Source: S015-6 sp964479535
GTDB lineage: Bacteria > Desulfobacterota > DSWW01
Direction of reading: 5' to 3'
DNA: 64,000 nucleotides
NCBI GenBank assembly: GCA_964479535.1
Contig: CAYZMM010000016.1
Coordinates: 42,652-106,651 of the forward strand
Shown here piece after piece: positions 46,261 through 55,616 of this stretch (within the stretch, counting starts at the first letter, position 1; each line of letters opens with the position of its first letter). The translations under genes and the position numbers were made by a program. Below the pieces are notes generated by a model. That model ran no database searches. It saw only the letters and a program-made list of their open reading frames with translations, and was not told the DNA's origin.

Positions 46261-49200
46261 ATGCAGAGGGCTCTCTTCATTCTCGCGGCCATGCTGCTCG
46301 CCCTCGCGCTCGTGGTCGCGGCGATCGCGCTTCTCGTGGGGCCGTTCCTGGAATCGGCGGGCATGCGGCGCATGGCCGAGGAGACGGTCCGGAACCTGAC
46401 AGGCTTCTCCTGCCGGATCGAAGCAATCCGGGTCGAGCTTCCCTTTCGACTGAGCGCCAGGGGCGTCACCCTGGAAGGTCGTGCGGGCGGGAACACGGTT
46501 CACGCCTACCTCGAACGGGCGACCGCCCTTTCGGGGCCGGCCGCCCTCGCCCGCGGCCGGGTGGACCAAATCCGGGTGGAGGTCGCCGAAATCGAGGTCC
46601 ACACGCCCGCGGCGCGCACCGGCCAGCGCACGGCCGCCCTCCGGGCCCCGGCCCTCGAAATACCGGACTGGGCCTGGAGGATCGACAGCGCCGACGTGAG
46701 GGTGGCCGTCGCCCGCGTCCGCTCGACAGGGGGGTCCCTGTGCTTCGAGGGGCTCGAGGCGGCCTGGGCCCTCGGCCCTGAACCCAGGCGGGCCGAGGTG
46801 CGGATCGCCGTCGACGATCCAAGGGCCGCCGGCAACCAGATGACCCTCCGGGTCTCCCCCAACGGGATCTCCGCCCTGCCCGGGCCCCTCGTCCTCCCGG
46901 ACCTGGACCTGGAACCCCTGCTCGGAATGGCCGGCATCCGCCTGCCCGCCGCGGGATCTCTCGGCGGGGCCGCCTTCCCGGTGTCCGGTCCGGAGGGGGT
47001 CGAGGCGGTCCACTTCGAAATCAGCTCCGAAGACCTGGCCCTGCAGCAGGCGAAAGGGCTCACCGCCGGCTTCTCCCGCGGCCGCCTGCACCTGGGGAGC
47101 CTCTTCCTCCTGCCCCGGGGCCCGCACGACGGGATCCACCTCTTCGTTGAAGGGGCGACCGCCTCTCTGACGGGCCTGACCGTGGCGGACGCACAGCTCG
47201 ACCCCGCCCTCGAGCCCCTGGACCTCGCCGGGTCCCTCGCATTCGACACCCTTTCGGACCGGGCGGACTGGACCCTGGACGCACGCACCTCCGCGGAAGC
47301 CCTGCGCATCCGGGCCCGGGGATCCCTGAGCGGCGTTCGCCGGGAGGCACGGCATTTGAGCGCCACGGTCCATGCCGGGTCCGGGGACCTGACCGGCCTG
47401 GCGAACGCCCTGCCCGGCCGGGCGGAGCTGCCGGAAGGCGCCCGGCTGAAGGGGGAGGCAACCCTGGAGGCCGAGCTGGAGGGCGACCTGGAATCGATGC
47501 AGATGAAAGGCTCGATGCGGACCTCCGGTCTCCGGATCTCGGCAGGCCCTTTTACCGCGATGCCCGTGGGGCTCGATGCGGATCTGGAAGGCCGCCTCCG
47601 CGAGGGCAGGACGGAGCAACTCGGCCTGGAGGCCCGCCGCCTCACCGTGGGCGGCCTGCCGGCCCGGCGCGCATCGCTCGCCTACGGAGAGGAGGGCGCA
47701 ACGGGCAGCGTCGCGTTCGATTGCCTGGAAGCCGCCCGCCTGGTCTCCCTGCTCGGCCCCATGCTACCCCCGCAGCTCGCCGGCTACGATTGGGGCGGGG
47801 AGGTCCGGTTCTCGGCCGGTGCCCGCATCGGGCCGGAAGCGGGCTCGCCCATCCGGGGCGATTTCTCCGCCGGGCTACGAGACGGCCGGTTCGGGTCGCC
47901 GGACTATCAGCGAATGGGCGAAGGGATCGACGCGGACCTGGCGGGATCCTTCCGTGTTTCCCCGGCAGGCTCGCCCGTGCACCTGGACCTGACCGCGGAA
48001 CTCCCCCGGGGCGAAATCGTCTTGGGCGACCTCTACGGCGACCTGTCCCGGACCCGCCCCCGTCTGGAGGCCGGCCTTCGATTCGATGCGGAGCGCCGTT
48101 CCGTCCAGCTCCGATCCTCGGCCTTCTCCCTCGACAACGTCGGGACGGTCCGGCTCACCGGACGGCTCGCCCGGGGTACAGACGGGATCCGCGGCCGGAC
48201 CCGGATCGAGGCCGGCCCGCTCCTCCTGGACGCGCTGCTCCAGCGGGTCCTGCGGGACGCAGCGGCCGGAATGTACCCGGGCATCGAGCAGATGGCCGCG
48301 TCGGGGTCCCTCGAAATCGCCGGAGACCTGGTGGTGGAAGAGGGGGCCTACCGTGCCCGGGGACGCGTGCAGCTCGAGGACGCCTCGGTCGAAGATCCCT
48401 CGAAAGGGCTGACCGCGGACAGAATCGCCGTGAACCTGCCCTTCTCCCTGGCCGCCCCTTCGGACTCGCGTTCCCCCGGCCCCGCCGAAGCCGACCCCGT
48501 CCCGCCCGGCAGCGTCCACATCGAGGGGATCCGCTTCCGGGGCCTCGAGATCCCGGCCGTCCAGGTCCGTCTTCTGCTGGCCCAGGACAGCCTGACGCTG
48601 GTGGACCCGGTGCACATCCGGGTAGCCGACGGTTCGCTCCGAATCCCCGAGCTTTCGCTCGGCGGCCTCGGCTCGGGCCGGCTCACGGGAAGGGCGATCG
48701 CCGCCCTCGAAGGCCTCGACCTTGAGCCCCTTGCAGAGGCCGTCGTAGGCAGGGCGGTGGAGGGCCGGCTGAGCGGAGAGTTCCACCGGATCGCCCTCGA
48801 GGGCGGCGCCTGGGAGGCGGCGGGCGGGCTCCAACTCCGGATCGGGAACGGCGGGCTCCGGGTGGAAGAGATCGAGATTCGGTCTCCGATCCCGGGCGGC
48901 CCCTCGGGCAGATTCGCGGTCGAGGCGAGGGGGATCCCTCTGCAGGCGGTCGCCCGGGATTTCACCGAGTGGCCGCTGGACGGCACTCTCGACGGCGAGT
49001 TGCCCGAGGTGCGCCTGTCCGGGGGAACCATCGAGGCGGACGGGGCGCTCACCCTATCCGTCTTCGGAGGGACCGTGAAGCTCTCCGGCATGCAGGCGGC
49101 CGGCTGGCCGGGTCCCGACCCCATCCTGCAACTCGACGTGGACCTGAAAGAGATCGATCTCATGGCGCTGACCTCTCCCATACGGTTCGGCCGGGTCTCC

Positions 49201-49635
49201 GGGGTCCTGCAGGGTCGGATCCAAGGCCTCAGAATCGGCACCGACTTCCCCTACGCGACCGCCTTCGACGCCGAGCTGGAGACGGTGAAGCGGCGCGGGG
49301 TCCCCCGCAAGATCGATGCGACCGCGGTGGAGAACATCGCCAGGATCGCGGGGTCCAGCCAGCTGGCGAACGTGCTTTCCGCCGGCCTCTACCGGTTCTT
49401 CGACGAGTACCATTACCGCAAGATGGGCATCCGGGCCGCTCTCGAAGACGGGTGGCTGCAGCTGCACGGGATCCCGAAGGGCGGAAAGGAGCACCTCATC
49501 ATCCGCCGTCGGTTCCGGGTGCCGACGGTGTCCATGCCGATCACGGTGGCGACCCCGAACCGGAAGATCCGGTTCAACCGGTGGCTGTCGGACATCATGC
49601 GCATGGGCGAGGGCGGGAAGAAAGGGGGTTCCTGA
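46261..49635 (+). CDS. YdbH/AsmA-like intermembrane phospholipid transport protein
   Basis: A 1124-residue protein with one N-terminal helix (LFILAAMLLALALVVAAIALLV) and a very long periplasmic beta-rich region of AsmA/TamB style, built of short strands such as FSCRIEAIRVELPFRLSARG. The C-terminus (AVENIARIAG, FFDEYHYRKMGIRAALEDG, EHLIIRRRFRVP) is the YdbH-type end. In E. coli YdbH works with the small lipoprotein YnbE, controlled by YdbL, to bridge the envelope for phospholipid movement. The next gene is YdbL-like, which supports the call. ATG 46261 follows the repeat and has only a weak ribosome site. Confidence 0.8.
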   Translation: MQRALFILAAMLLALALVVAAIALLVGPFLESAGMRRMAEETVRNLTGFSCRIEAIRVELPFRLSARGVTLEGRAGGNTVHAYLERATALSGPAALARGRVDQIRVEVAEIEVHTPAARTGQRTAALRAPALEIPDWAWRIDSADVRVAVARVRSTGGSLCFEGLEAAWALGPEPRRAEVRIAVDDPRAAGNQMTLRVSPNGISALPGPLVLPDLDLEPLLGMAGIRLPAAGSLGGAAFPVSGPEGVEAVHFEISSEDLALQQAKGLTAGFSRGRLHLGSLFLLPRGPHDGIHLFVEGATASLTGLTVADAQLDPALEPLDLAGSLAFDTLSDRADWTLDARTSAEALRIRARGSLSGVRREARHLSATVHAGSGDLTGLANALPGRAELPEGARLKGEATLEAELEGDLESMQMKGSMRTSGLRISAGPFTAMPVGLDADLEGRLREGRTEQLGLEARRLTVGGLPARRASLAYGEEGATGSVAFDCLEAARLVSLLGPMLPPQLAGYDWGGEVRFSAGARIGPEAGSPIRGDFSAGLRDGRFGSPDYQRMGEGIDADLAGSFRVSPAGSPVHLDLTAELPRGEIVLGDLYGDLSRTRPRLEAGLRFDAERRSVQLRSSAFSLDNVGTVRLTGRLARGTDGIRGRTRIEAGPLLLDALLQRVLRDAAAGMYPGIEQMAASGSLEIAGDLVVEEGAYRARGRVQLEDASVEDPSKGLTADRIAVNLPFSLAAPSDSRSPGPAEADPVPPGSVHIEGIRFRGLEIPAVQVRLLLAQDSLTLVDPVHIRVADGSLRIPELSLGGLGSGRLTGRAIAALEGLDLEPLAEAVVGRAVEGRLSGEFHRIALEGGAWEAAGGLQLRIGNGGLRVEEIEIRSPIPGGPSGRFAVEARGIPLQAVARDFTEWPLDGTLDGELPEVRLSGGTIEADGALTLSVFGGTVKLSGMQAAGWPGPDPILQLDVDLKEIDLMALTSPIRFGRVSGVLQGRIQGLRIGTDFPYATAFDAELETVKRRGVPRKIDATAVENIARIAGSSQLANVLSAGLYRFFDEYHYRKMGIRAALEDGWLQLHGIPKGGKEHLIIRRRFRVPTVSMPITVATPNRKIRFNRWLSDIMRMGEGGKKGGS

Positions 49636-49709
49636 CACCTTTTTTTCGTTTATACTGTCAAAGATGGGAGCAGGGCCACACGCAAACCCTTCCAGAAGGG
49701 AGATCCCTC

Positions 49710-50306
49710 ATGCACGCAAGGAGCCGTTACGTATTCGCCGCACCCCTGACGGTCGCATTGGCGGCCTGTCTGACGGTCAATGTGTACTTCTATCCCTCGG
49801 AGGAGGTGAATCAGACCGCCAGGGAGATCATCGAGGACATCCGCGGTGCCGCCCCGCCGCAGAACGGTCAGGGAACGGCAGAGGAAAGCGAGAAAACCGA
49901 AGACACGGGATCGCAGGGGTGGCGCCTGACAGGGATCGCACACGCCGCAAGCAAAGAGACGACGGTCTCGAGCCCTGCCATCGACTCCCTCAAGGCACAG
50001 ATCAAGGAGCGGTTCGAAGAGCTGAAGCCCTTTTTCGAAGCAGGGGCCATCGGTGAGGGAAACGACGGGTTCGTGGAGGTCCGGGACGCGTCCGTCCTGC
50101 CGATGAAGGACCGGGCGAAGCTCAACCGGATCGTGAAAGAGGAGAACCGGGACCGGAAGGACCTCTACAGAGAAGTGGCCAAGGAACTGGGGGTCGAGGA
50201 GAAGGACCTGCCCAAGGTTCGGAAATCCTTCGCAGAGCAGTGGCAGGAAGTTGCGAAACCGGGTTGGTGGATCCAGGACGTAGCCGGCAACTGGAAGAAG
50301 CGCTGA
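49710..50306 (+). CDS. YdbL-like (DUF1318) protein carrying a lipoprotein N-terminus
   Basis: A 198-residue protein. The C-terminal 110 residues are the DUF1318/YdbL domain (IDSLKAQIKERFEELKPFF, GFVEVRDASVLPMKDRAKLN, LVxxEN-like IVKEENRDRKDLY). The N-terminus is a lipoprotein signal with lipobox LAAC (Cys20) followed by LTVNVYFYP, reminiscent of YnbE, which is also a lipoprotein. It may combine YnbE and YdbL roles. ATG 49710 has GAAGGGAG. A weak internal promoter may lie at 49629-49656. It directly follows the ydbH-like gene. Confidence 0.82.
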   Translation: MHARSRYVFAAPLTVALAACLTVNVYFYPSEEVNQTAREIIEDIRGAAPPQNGQGTAEESEKTEDTGSQGWRLTGIAHAASKETTVSSPAIDSLKAQIKERFEELKPFFEAGAIGEGNDGFVEVRDASVLPMKDRAKLNRIVKEENRDRKDLYREVAKELGVEEKDLPKVRKSFAEQWQEVAKPGWWIQDVAGNWKKR

Positions 50307-50363
50307 CCCGCCACTGCGAGCCGAGCCGCACATCGCGAGGAGCGACCCTGCCCCTTGCCCTTG

Positions 50364-50405
50364 CCCTCACCCTAACCCTCTCCCTGAAGGGAGAGGGGAC
50401 GCGGG
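50364..50405. repeat. CTCACCCTAACCCTCTCC repeat, third copy
   Basis: CCTCACCCTAACCCTCTCC with inverted GGGAGAGGGGACGCGG lies between the ydbL-like gene and the sixA stop, where it could serve as a hairpin terminator for both convergent genes. Confidence 0.88.
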
Positions 50406-50409
50406 GGGG

Positions 50410-50871
50410 TCAGAGCAGCTCCGGGGGGAGCATCCACGCCACGGCCCACTGCCCGGTCGGGCCCTTCTCGAGGCAGACCACCGTGGCCGCCCGGAAGGTG
50501 ACCACGTCCGGCTCCTCCGCTCCCAGGATCAGCCGTGAGGCCAGGCTCGACAGGAAGGGCAGGTGGCCCACCACCATGCAGTCGCCTTCCAGGGAAGCGA
50601 GCCTGTCGATCAACGGCGTCACGCTGTCCATCGGGCCCATGCCCGCCTGCTGGACAACACCCGCGGCTGAAGAAACCGCGGCCGCCATGATTTCGGCCGT
50701 CTCGGTGGCCCGCTTCTTGCCGCTCTCCCAGATGGCCTCCGCCTCGATGCCCTGACCCTCCAGAAGGCGCGCAACCTTCCGGGCGTCCTCTTTGCCCTGT
50801 TCGGTCAACCCCCGCTCCGGGTCCACCTCCTTGGGCAGGGCCTCGCCGTGTCGAACCAGGTACAGCCTCAT
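50410..50871 (-). CDS. sixA: SixA-type phosphohistidine phosphatase
   Basis: A 153-residue histidine phosphatase. The catalytic motif RHGEA follows MRLYLV (His8), and the second His lies in MVVGHLPFLSSLAS. The length matches SixA. Such enzymes dephosphorylate His residues in phosphotransfer proteins such as the nitrogen PTS component. ATG 50871 has GGGGAG. It is divergent from the oxidoreductase gene. Confidence 0.9.
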   Translation of the reverse strand: MRLYLVRHGEALPKEVDPERGLTEQGKEDARKVARLLEGQGIEAEAIWESGKKRATETAEIMAAAVSSAAGVVQQAGMGPMDSVTPLIDRLASLEGDCMVVGHLPFLSSLASRLILGAEEPDVVTFRAATVVCLEKGPTGQWAVAWMLPPELL

Positions 50872-50950
50872 GATTCACTCCCCGGTTTCGAGGAACATCT
50901 CCGTTCGCTTCGCCATCGAAAATCGGTATATTACCACAGGAGGTCAGGCC

Positions 50951-51937
50951 ATGAAATGCGCCGTCATCGAGAAGCACGGCAAGGAAGTGGGGAATCTCGT
51001 CATCCAGGAGCGGGACGATCTCGCGGCCCGGGGCGAGAACATCCGCGTGCGGGTAACCGCCACCGCAATCAATCGGGCCGACCTGCTCCAGCGCCGGGGG
51101 CTCTACCCGGCACCGCCGGGAGCGCCCCAGGACATCCCGGGCCTGGAGTTCGTCGGATACGTGGACCAGATCGGCGACGCCGTCACCGAGTGGAAGGGCG
51201 CCGAGCCGGTCTTCGGGATCACGGCCGGCGGCGCCTACGCAGAGCAGCTCCTCATTCACCAGCGGTGCGTCGTGCCGGTGCCCGAGGGCATGGACGACAC
51301 CGAGGCGGCCGCCGTCCCCGAGGCCTTCATCTCCGCCCACGACGCGCTGGTCTCGCAGGGCGGGATGAAGCCGGGCGATCGGGTGCTCATCCACGCCGTC
51401 GCCGGAGGCGTGGGAAGCGCCGCACTCCAGCTGGCGCACCAGTGGGGAGCCACGGCGATCGGCACGGCAGGCAGCGCGGAGAAGCTCGAACGGGTGGCCG
51501 AGCTTGCGCCCCTGACCGCGATCAACTACAAGGAAGAGGACTTTCAGGAACGCATCCAGCAGGCGTTCGGCCCCAACGCCGTTGACCTGATCCTGGACAC
51601 GGTCGGTGCGGACTACTGGCAGAAGAACCTGGCCGTGCTCAAGACGTGCGGCCGCCTGATCCTGTTCGGCGTCATGAGCGGCCTGAGCGCTGAAACGCCC
51701 CTCGCAACCGTTCTCACCAAAAGGCTTCACATCATCGGGACGACCCTGCGCTCCCGCCCCCTGGAAGAGAAGATCCTCGCCACCCAGGCCTTCGCCCATC
51801 AGGTGCTTCCCCTTCTGGCAGAGGGGAGGCTCAGGCCCGTGATCGACTCGGTCGTGGATTTCGACAAGCTCCACGAGGCCACCGAACGGATGGAGCGGAA
51901 CGAGAACGTGGGCAAGATCGTGCTGACCTTCGGCTAG
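50951..51937 (+). CDS. PIG3-family NAD(P)H quinone oxidoreductase (zinc-free MDR)
   Basis: A 328-residue medium-chain dehydrogenase/reductase. The N-terminus contains VTATAINRADLLQRRGLYPAPPGA, typical of the PIG3/quinone-oxidoreductase group. The cofactor motif AVAGGVGSAALQLAHQWGA binds NADPH, and TTLRSRPLEEK is the usual late motif. Zinc ligands of alcohol dehydrogenases are absent. ATG 50951 follows AGGAGGTC, and a TATATT box lies at 50930-50935. Substrate is uncertain. Confidence 0.9.
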   Translation: MKCAVIEKHGKEVGNLVIQERDDLAARGENIRVRVTATAINRADLLQRRGLYPAPPGAPQDIPGLEFVGYVDQIGDAVTEWKGAEPVFGITAGGAYAEQLLIHQRCVVPVPEGMDDTEAAAVPEAFISAHDALVSQGGMKPGDRVLIHAVAGGVGSAALQLAHQWGATAIGTAGSAEKLERVAELAPLTAINYKEEDFQERIQQAFGPNAVDLILDTVGADYWQKNLAVLKTCGRLILFGVMSGLSAETPLATVLTKRLHIIGTTLRSRPLEEKILATQAFAHQVLPLLAEGRLRPVIDSVVDFDKLHEATERMERNENVGKIVLTFG

Positions 51938-51950
51938 AGGGTTGCTTCCC

Positions 51951-52058
51951 TTCGCTCGCAATCTTCACACTTCGGCCGCAGTATCCGCATCTGAGGAATG
52001 TTGCGAGGCGCTGAAGGCGACGCGGCAACCCACTGGCTCACTTTGCTGAAGGTTTCCC
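51951..52058. repeat. 107-bp direct repeat, copy 1
   Basis: Starts TTCGCTCGCAATCTTCACAC and ends CACTTTGCTGAAGGTTTCCC. Copy 2 at 53248-53353 is about 88 percent identical by eye and in the same orientation. The pair flanks a single Cys-rich secreted-protein gene. Confidence 0.85.
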
Positions 52059-52117
52059 TGCGGAGCCTGTCCGCGAAGGGGGGCTCGGAGACAGGCTCTG
52101 CAGGGAGGGCCGCCTTC

Positions 52118-53155
52118 CTACTGGCAGCCGTCATCCGGGCAGGCCGAGGCATCGTCGGTCGTGTAGAGGACCCACGCGAGATAGGCGACCGCGTTCTTCA
52201 TACACGGGACATCCACCGTGTCCGGGTAGGTCATGCCTCCGCAGATGATCATCAGGTGTTTCGCGTCCGGGTCCGCCTCCTTCGCGTGTCCGGCGATCAC
52301 CTTCAGCTGCGCATTGGAATACCCGCAGGTCGCTTCCGCCGGAACCGGGTTGTCCGGGTCCGTGATGTCGATGATGTCGCCGGTAACGCTGACCCCCTCC
52401 AAGGTGCCACTGGGAACCGCACAATTGAGCGCCTTTGTCACCACGTCAAAGGTCGCCGAGATGGGGCCGCTACCCGTGCAGGGCGTTCCAAGAAACGGAC
52501 CGCCCGTCGGCGACAATTCCAGGCAGCCCCCCCCAAACCCGGGAAGGGGCCCGTTCCCGCCCATATCCACGGCCGTAATCTCGAACTCGGTCGGCGGGTC
52601 CTCCGCGTCCCCGCTCGGGTCTGCTTCCTGGCAGGTGACAACGGTCCCCGGAGCGAACTCCGACGGACCCGCATAGGAGTGGCCGTCCTGAGGCGGACCA
52701 AAGGGCTCCCCGGGGGGATCGTCCTGCGCACACTCGAGGCAAGTCCCCAGGAAGCCGGGGCAGCAGTCCGCGGGCGCGCAGACAGCCCCGGGGCAATCCG
52801 CGTCCCCGGTGCACGCGGTCTCTCCATCGGCACACAGGCAGGGCTGGCCGGACAGATCCCCTCCCACACACTCGTGTGTCTGAGACCCGTCCATCTCCAC
52901 ACCCGCGTACGTGTAGGTTCCCACATCCGGCGTAGGTCCGGTCTTGCAGTCGTCCGTGGGGGAGTAATTGCATCCGTTCGATTCGCCTTCCGTCGTGTCG
53001 TCCTCGGTCCCGATGAGCCCGTCGTCTCCCGGCCCGTGGCCCGCGATCGAGTCGTGCGTCAGCACGTGCCACGTGATCTCCACGGCGCCGGCCGTGCTCA
53101 CTCCCCACAGGAGCAGCCCCACCGCCATCAGGATGGCAAAACATTCCTTTCTCAT
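52118..53155 (-). CDS. Secreted Cys/Asp-rich protein between direct repeats
   Basis: A 345-residue exported protein with a signal peptide (FAILMAVGLLLWGVSTAGA). The mature part is acidic and holds about 20 Cys, including CVGGDLSGQPCLCADG, CTGDADCPGAVCAPADCCPG and CLECAQDDP, a style seen in secreted calcium/metal-binding surface proteins of myxobacteria and deltaproteobacteria. ATG 53155 has AGGAGGT. No known domain was recognised. It is bracketed by 107-bp direct repeats, so it may be a captured or duplicated unit. Confidence 0.78.
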   Translation of the reverse strand: MRKECFAILMAVGLLLWGVSTAGAVEITWHVLTHDSIAGHGPGDDGLIGTEDDTTEGESNGCNYSPTDDCKTGPTPDVGTYTYAGVEMDGSQTHECVGGDLSGQPCLCADGETACTGDADCPGAVCAPADCCPGFLGTCLECAQDDPPGEPFGPPQDGHSYAGPSEFAPGTVVTCQEADPSGDAEDPPTEFEITAVDMGGNGPLPGFGGGCLELSPTGGPFLGTPCTGSGPISATFDVVTKALNCAVPSGTLEGVSVTGDIIDITDPDNPVPAEATCGYSNAQLKVIAGHAKEADPDAKHLMIICGGMTYPDTVDVPCMKNAVAYLAWVLYTTDDASACPDDGCQ

Positions 53156-53247
53156 GTCACACCTCCTTTTGTAAGGGTTTTCCCGGAAGATACGCCTGAA
53201 GGAGGTGCCCATTCTGTGAAGTGGATCACATTTTTGGCATTATTTGC

Positions 53248-53353
53248 TTCGCTCGCAATCTTCACACTTCGGCCGCAGTATTCGCATCTATGATTGTTGC
53301 GAGGGGCCGAAGACGACGCGGCAGCCCCTGGCTCACTTTGCTGAGGGTTTCCC
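53248..53353. repeat. 107-bp direct repeat, copy 2
   Basis: Same orientation as 51951-52058, with shared blocks such as TTCACACTTCGGCCGCAGTA and GGCTCACTTTGCTGAGGG. It is followed by a short hairpin (53389-53410, GATTCCTGC...GCAGGAATC) and a half copy of the GGGGACGTTGTT repeat (53423-53435). Confidence 0.85.
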
Positions 53354-53469
53354 GCCTTCGAGAGGGAATGACGGAAGAGACGCTCAGGGATTCCTGCTTT
53401 CGCAGGAATCACGGCAGAGGGTAAACAACGTCCCCTAAAATGAGGGGGAACGAAAGAGGAGAGTCGATC

Positions 53470-54849
53470 ATGAAGAGGGCGGTATTCTGTTTCCTGCCTC
53501 TGCTGGCCGTGGCGCTGGCAGCGCCTGCGTTTTCCGACGAGCCGGCCGTGACGCTGACCATCTACAGCGACAACTTCGCCATGATCCAGGAGGCGCGCGA
53601 GCTGAACCTGTCCCGTGGCATGCAGGAAGTGCGCATCACCGACGTGCCCGAACGGATCGAGCCGAGCTCGGTCCGCATCGAGTTCCCGACCTCACCGGAC
53701 ACGGTCTCGCTCCACGAACAGCGATTCGAATTCGACCTCGCCGGAACCGACGGGCTCATGCAACGATACCTCGGCCGGCCCGTCGTCATCACCATCGAGG
53801 AAGGCGGCACGTACCGGGGCACCCTGCTCAGCGTACAGCCCGGGAACGTCATCCTCGAGCTGGAGGACGGCGCCGTGCAGGTGATCCCGGACCGGGCCAT
53901 CACGACCCTCCAGTTTCCCGCCCTCCCCGAGGGCCTTCTCAAAGAGCCCTCCCTGGTCCTGCTCGTCGAGTCCACACGGTGGTCCAGCCGTCACAAGGCC
54001 GAGATCACCTACCTGACGCAGGGCATGCAGTGGGAGGCCGAGTACATCGCCGGCATCCGAAAAGAGGAAGAGGGCCTCCTCGAGCTCTCCGGCCGGGCCT
54101 CCATCGAAAACCGCTCGGGCCGTTCCTTCCAGGACGCGCAACTCCGGCTCGTGGCGGGCGACGTGCACCGGGTCGCGGTGCGGCCCGCCCACGCGCGAAA
54201 GGGGATGCGCATGGAGGCCGCCGCTGTGTCGGCAAGCGCGCCCGCCCCCCGCTTCGAGGAGCAGCCCCTCTTCGAGTACCACCTCTACACCCTCGACCGC
54301 GCGGTCTCTCTCGCGGACCGGCAGGCAAAGCAGCTCAACCTGTTTCCGCCCGCCTCGGTCAAGGCGGACAAGGAGTTCAGCTACGACGGCTCCCGGGACC
54401 AGGACAAGGTGCGGGTGAACCTCCTGCTCGAGAACACCGAGGAGAACGGCCTGGGCAAGCCGCTGCCCGCGGGCAGGATCCGGGTGTACAGGGAGCCGGA
54501 CGACGAGCCCGCCGCCTTTGCCGGCGAGGACCGCATCGGCCACACGGCCGTGGGAGAGGAGGTCCGCATCCGCCTGGGCAACGCCTTCGACATCGTGGGC
54601 GAGCGGACGCTCCTGGAGACCCGCCAGGTGGGCAAGCGCTCCCGCCAGGAGACCGTGAAGATCGAGCTGCGCAACCGCAAGGAGGCCCCGGTCACCGTAA
54701 CGGTGATCGAGCACTTCCGGGGCGACTGGAAGTTCGTCGGCCCCACGCCGAAGGTTCGCAGGAAGGAGGCCGGCAAGGTCGAGTTCGAAGTGACCGTCCC
54801 GGAGAAGGGCGAGCAGTCCTTCACCTACCAGGTTCTGTACACGTGGTAG
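53470..54849 (+). CDS. DUF4139 domain exported protein
   Basis: A 459-residue protein with a signal peptide (FLPLLAVALAAPAFSDEP). The N-terminal part has LTIYSDNFAMIQEARELNL and VRIEF, like the family's beta-sandwich. The DUF4139 core follows, with WEAEYIAG, ENRSGRSFQDAQLRLVAGDV and a late IELRNRKEAPVTVTVIEHF, ending GEQSFTYQVLYTW. ATG 53470 follows GAGGAG. Its last 29 bp overlap the convergent DUF362 gene. The family is secreted and of unknown function. Confidence 0.87.
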   Translation: MKRAVFCFLPLLAVALAAPAFSDEPAVTLTIYSDNFAMIQEARELNLSRGMQEVRITDVPERIEPSSVRIEFPTSPDTVSLHEQRFEFDLAGTDGLMQRYLGRPVVITIEEGGTYRGTLLSVQPGNVILELEDGAVQVIPDRAITTLQFPALPEGLLKEPSLVLLVESTRWSSRHKAEITYLTQGMQWEAEYIAGIRKEEEGLLELSGRASIENRSGRSFQDAQLRLVAGDVHRVAVRPAHARKGMRMEAAAVSASAPAPRFEEQPLFEYHLYTLDRAVSLADRQAKQLNLFPPASVKADKEFSYDGSRDQDKVRVNLLLENTEENGLGKPLPAGRIRVYREPDDEPAAFAGEDRIGHTAVGEEVRIRLGNAFDIVGERTLLETRQVGKRSRQETVKIELRNRKEAPVTVTVIEHFRGDWKFVGPTPKVRRKEAGKVEFEVTVPEKGEQSFTYQVLYTW

Positions 54850-55615
54850 GCCCGGAGAAGAGGGACCGCGTGGCCCGCAGGTGGCCGATCTGCTCCCAGC
54901 TCCTGCCCAGGATCCACGCCCCCTGTGCGTCCACGGCCCAGGGGTTCCGCCCGCCGACGAGCACCCGCTTCTGAGGGCTGCAGGGGGTGCCGCTCAGGTG
55001 GCTGCCCTTCATGCCGATCCGCCCGTCCACCAGGGCCAGATCCGGCGCGCGGTAATGGGCCAGGTCGCAGATGGCCTGATCCAGGTCCCCGTCGTGAACC
55101 GCGGACTTCTTGAAGGACCAGAAGCCTCCGTAGCGCCCCGCCGGCAGCATCCCGATCAGGTTCTTGATGCTCAGCGTGACTCCGGTGATGGAGTGATCCT
55201 TCAGAACCGGAATCGAGATGAGGAAGCCCCCCGTCACGAGCTTCGGCAGCCAGACCCGTTCGAACCGCTCCGCCTTCGGGTGGGCGTACTCGGCGATCTC
55301 CTCCCGGTCCAGGTCGATGAAGTCGTCGACAGGCACCTGCCGGTAGCCGAGATGACGGTAGTTCTTGTGCGTCTCCCCTTCGCCGCTCCCCTCCACCACC
55401 AGGATCGTCGCGCTGGTCACCTCCCGGCACCACTTCGCCACGGCCGCGACCATGCCCACGTCGGTCGTCACCGGCGGCGGCGAGCTGGTCACCAGGTTCG
55501 GCTTGAGAAGGATGAGCCCTTCCCCGGCCAGCAGCGGGGCCACCTCCAGCCGGTCCAGGAGTTGGAAGACGGTCCGCTCATAATCCTCGAAGGGAACGAC
55601 GGCGGCAGCGTCCAT
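54821..55615 (-). CDS. DUF362 family protein
   Basis: A 264-residue protein with the conserved DUF362 pattern: LILLKPNLVTSSPPPVTTDVG near residue 40, ILVVEGSGEGETH, FLISIPVLKDHSITGVTLSIKNL, and ALVDGRIGMKG. No ferredoxin-type Cys cluster follows the domain, unlike some relatives. ATG 55615 overlaps the stop of the toxin gene; ATG 55630 has GGAGGA too close to be ideal. It is the third gene of a unit with an antitoxin-toxin pair. Function is unknown. Confidence 0.78.
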   Translation of the reverse strand: MDAAAVVPFEDYERTVFQLLDRLEVAPLLAGEGLILLKPNLVTSSPPPVTTDVGMVAAVAKWCREVTSATILVVEGSGEGETHKNYRHLGYRQVPVDDFIDLDREEIAEYAHPKAERFERVWLPKLVTGGFLISIPVLKDHSITGVTLSIKNLIGMLPAGRYGGFWSFKKSAVHDGDLDQAICDLAHYRAPDLALVDGRIGMKGSHLSGTPCSPQKRVLVGGRNPWAVDAQGAWILGRSWEQIGHLRATRSLFSGPTTCTEPGR

Positions 55616-55616
55616 G

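Noticed and set aside
46069..47619. Minus-strand open frame of 516 codons
   Set aside because: It is antisense to the ydbH-like gene, with low-complexity Gly/Arg/Pro composition and no ribosome site.
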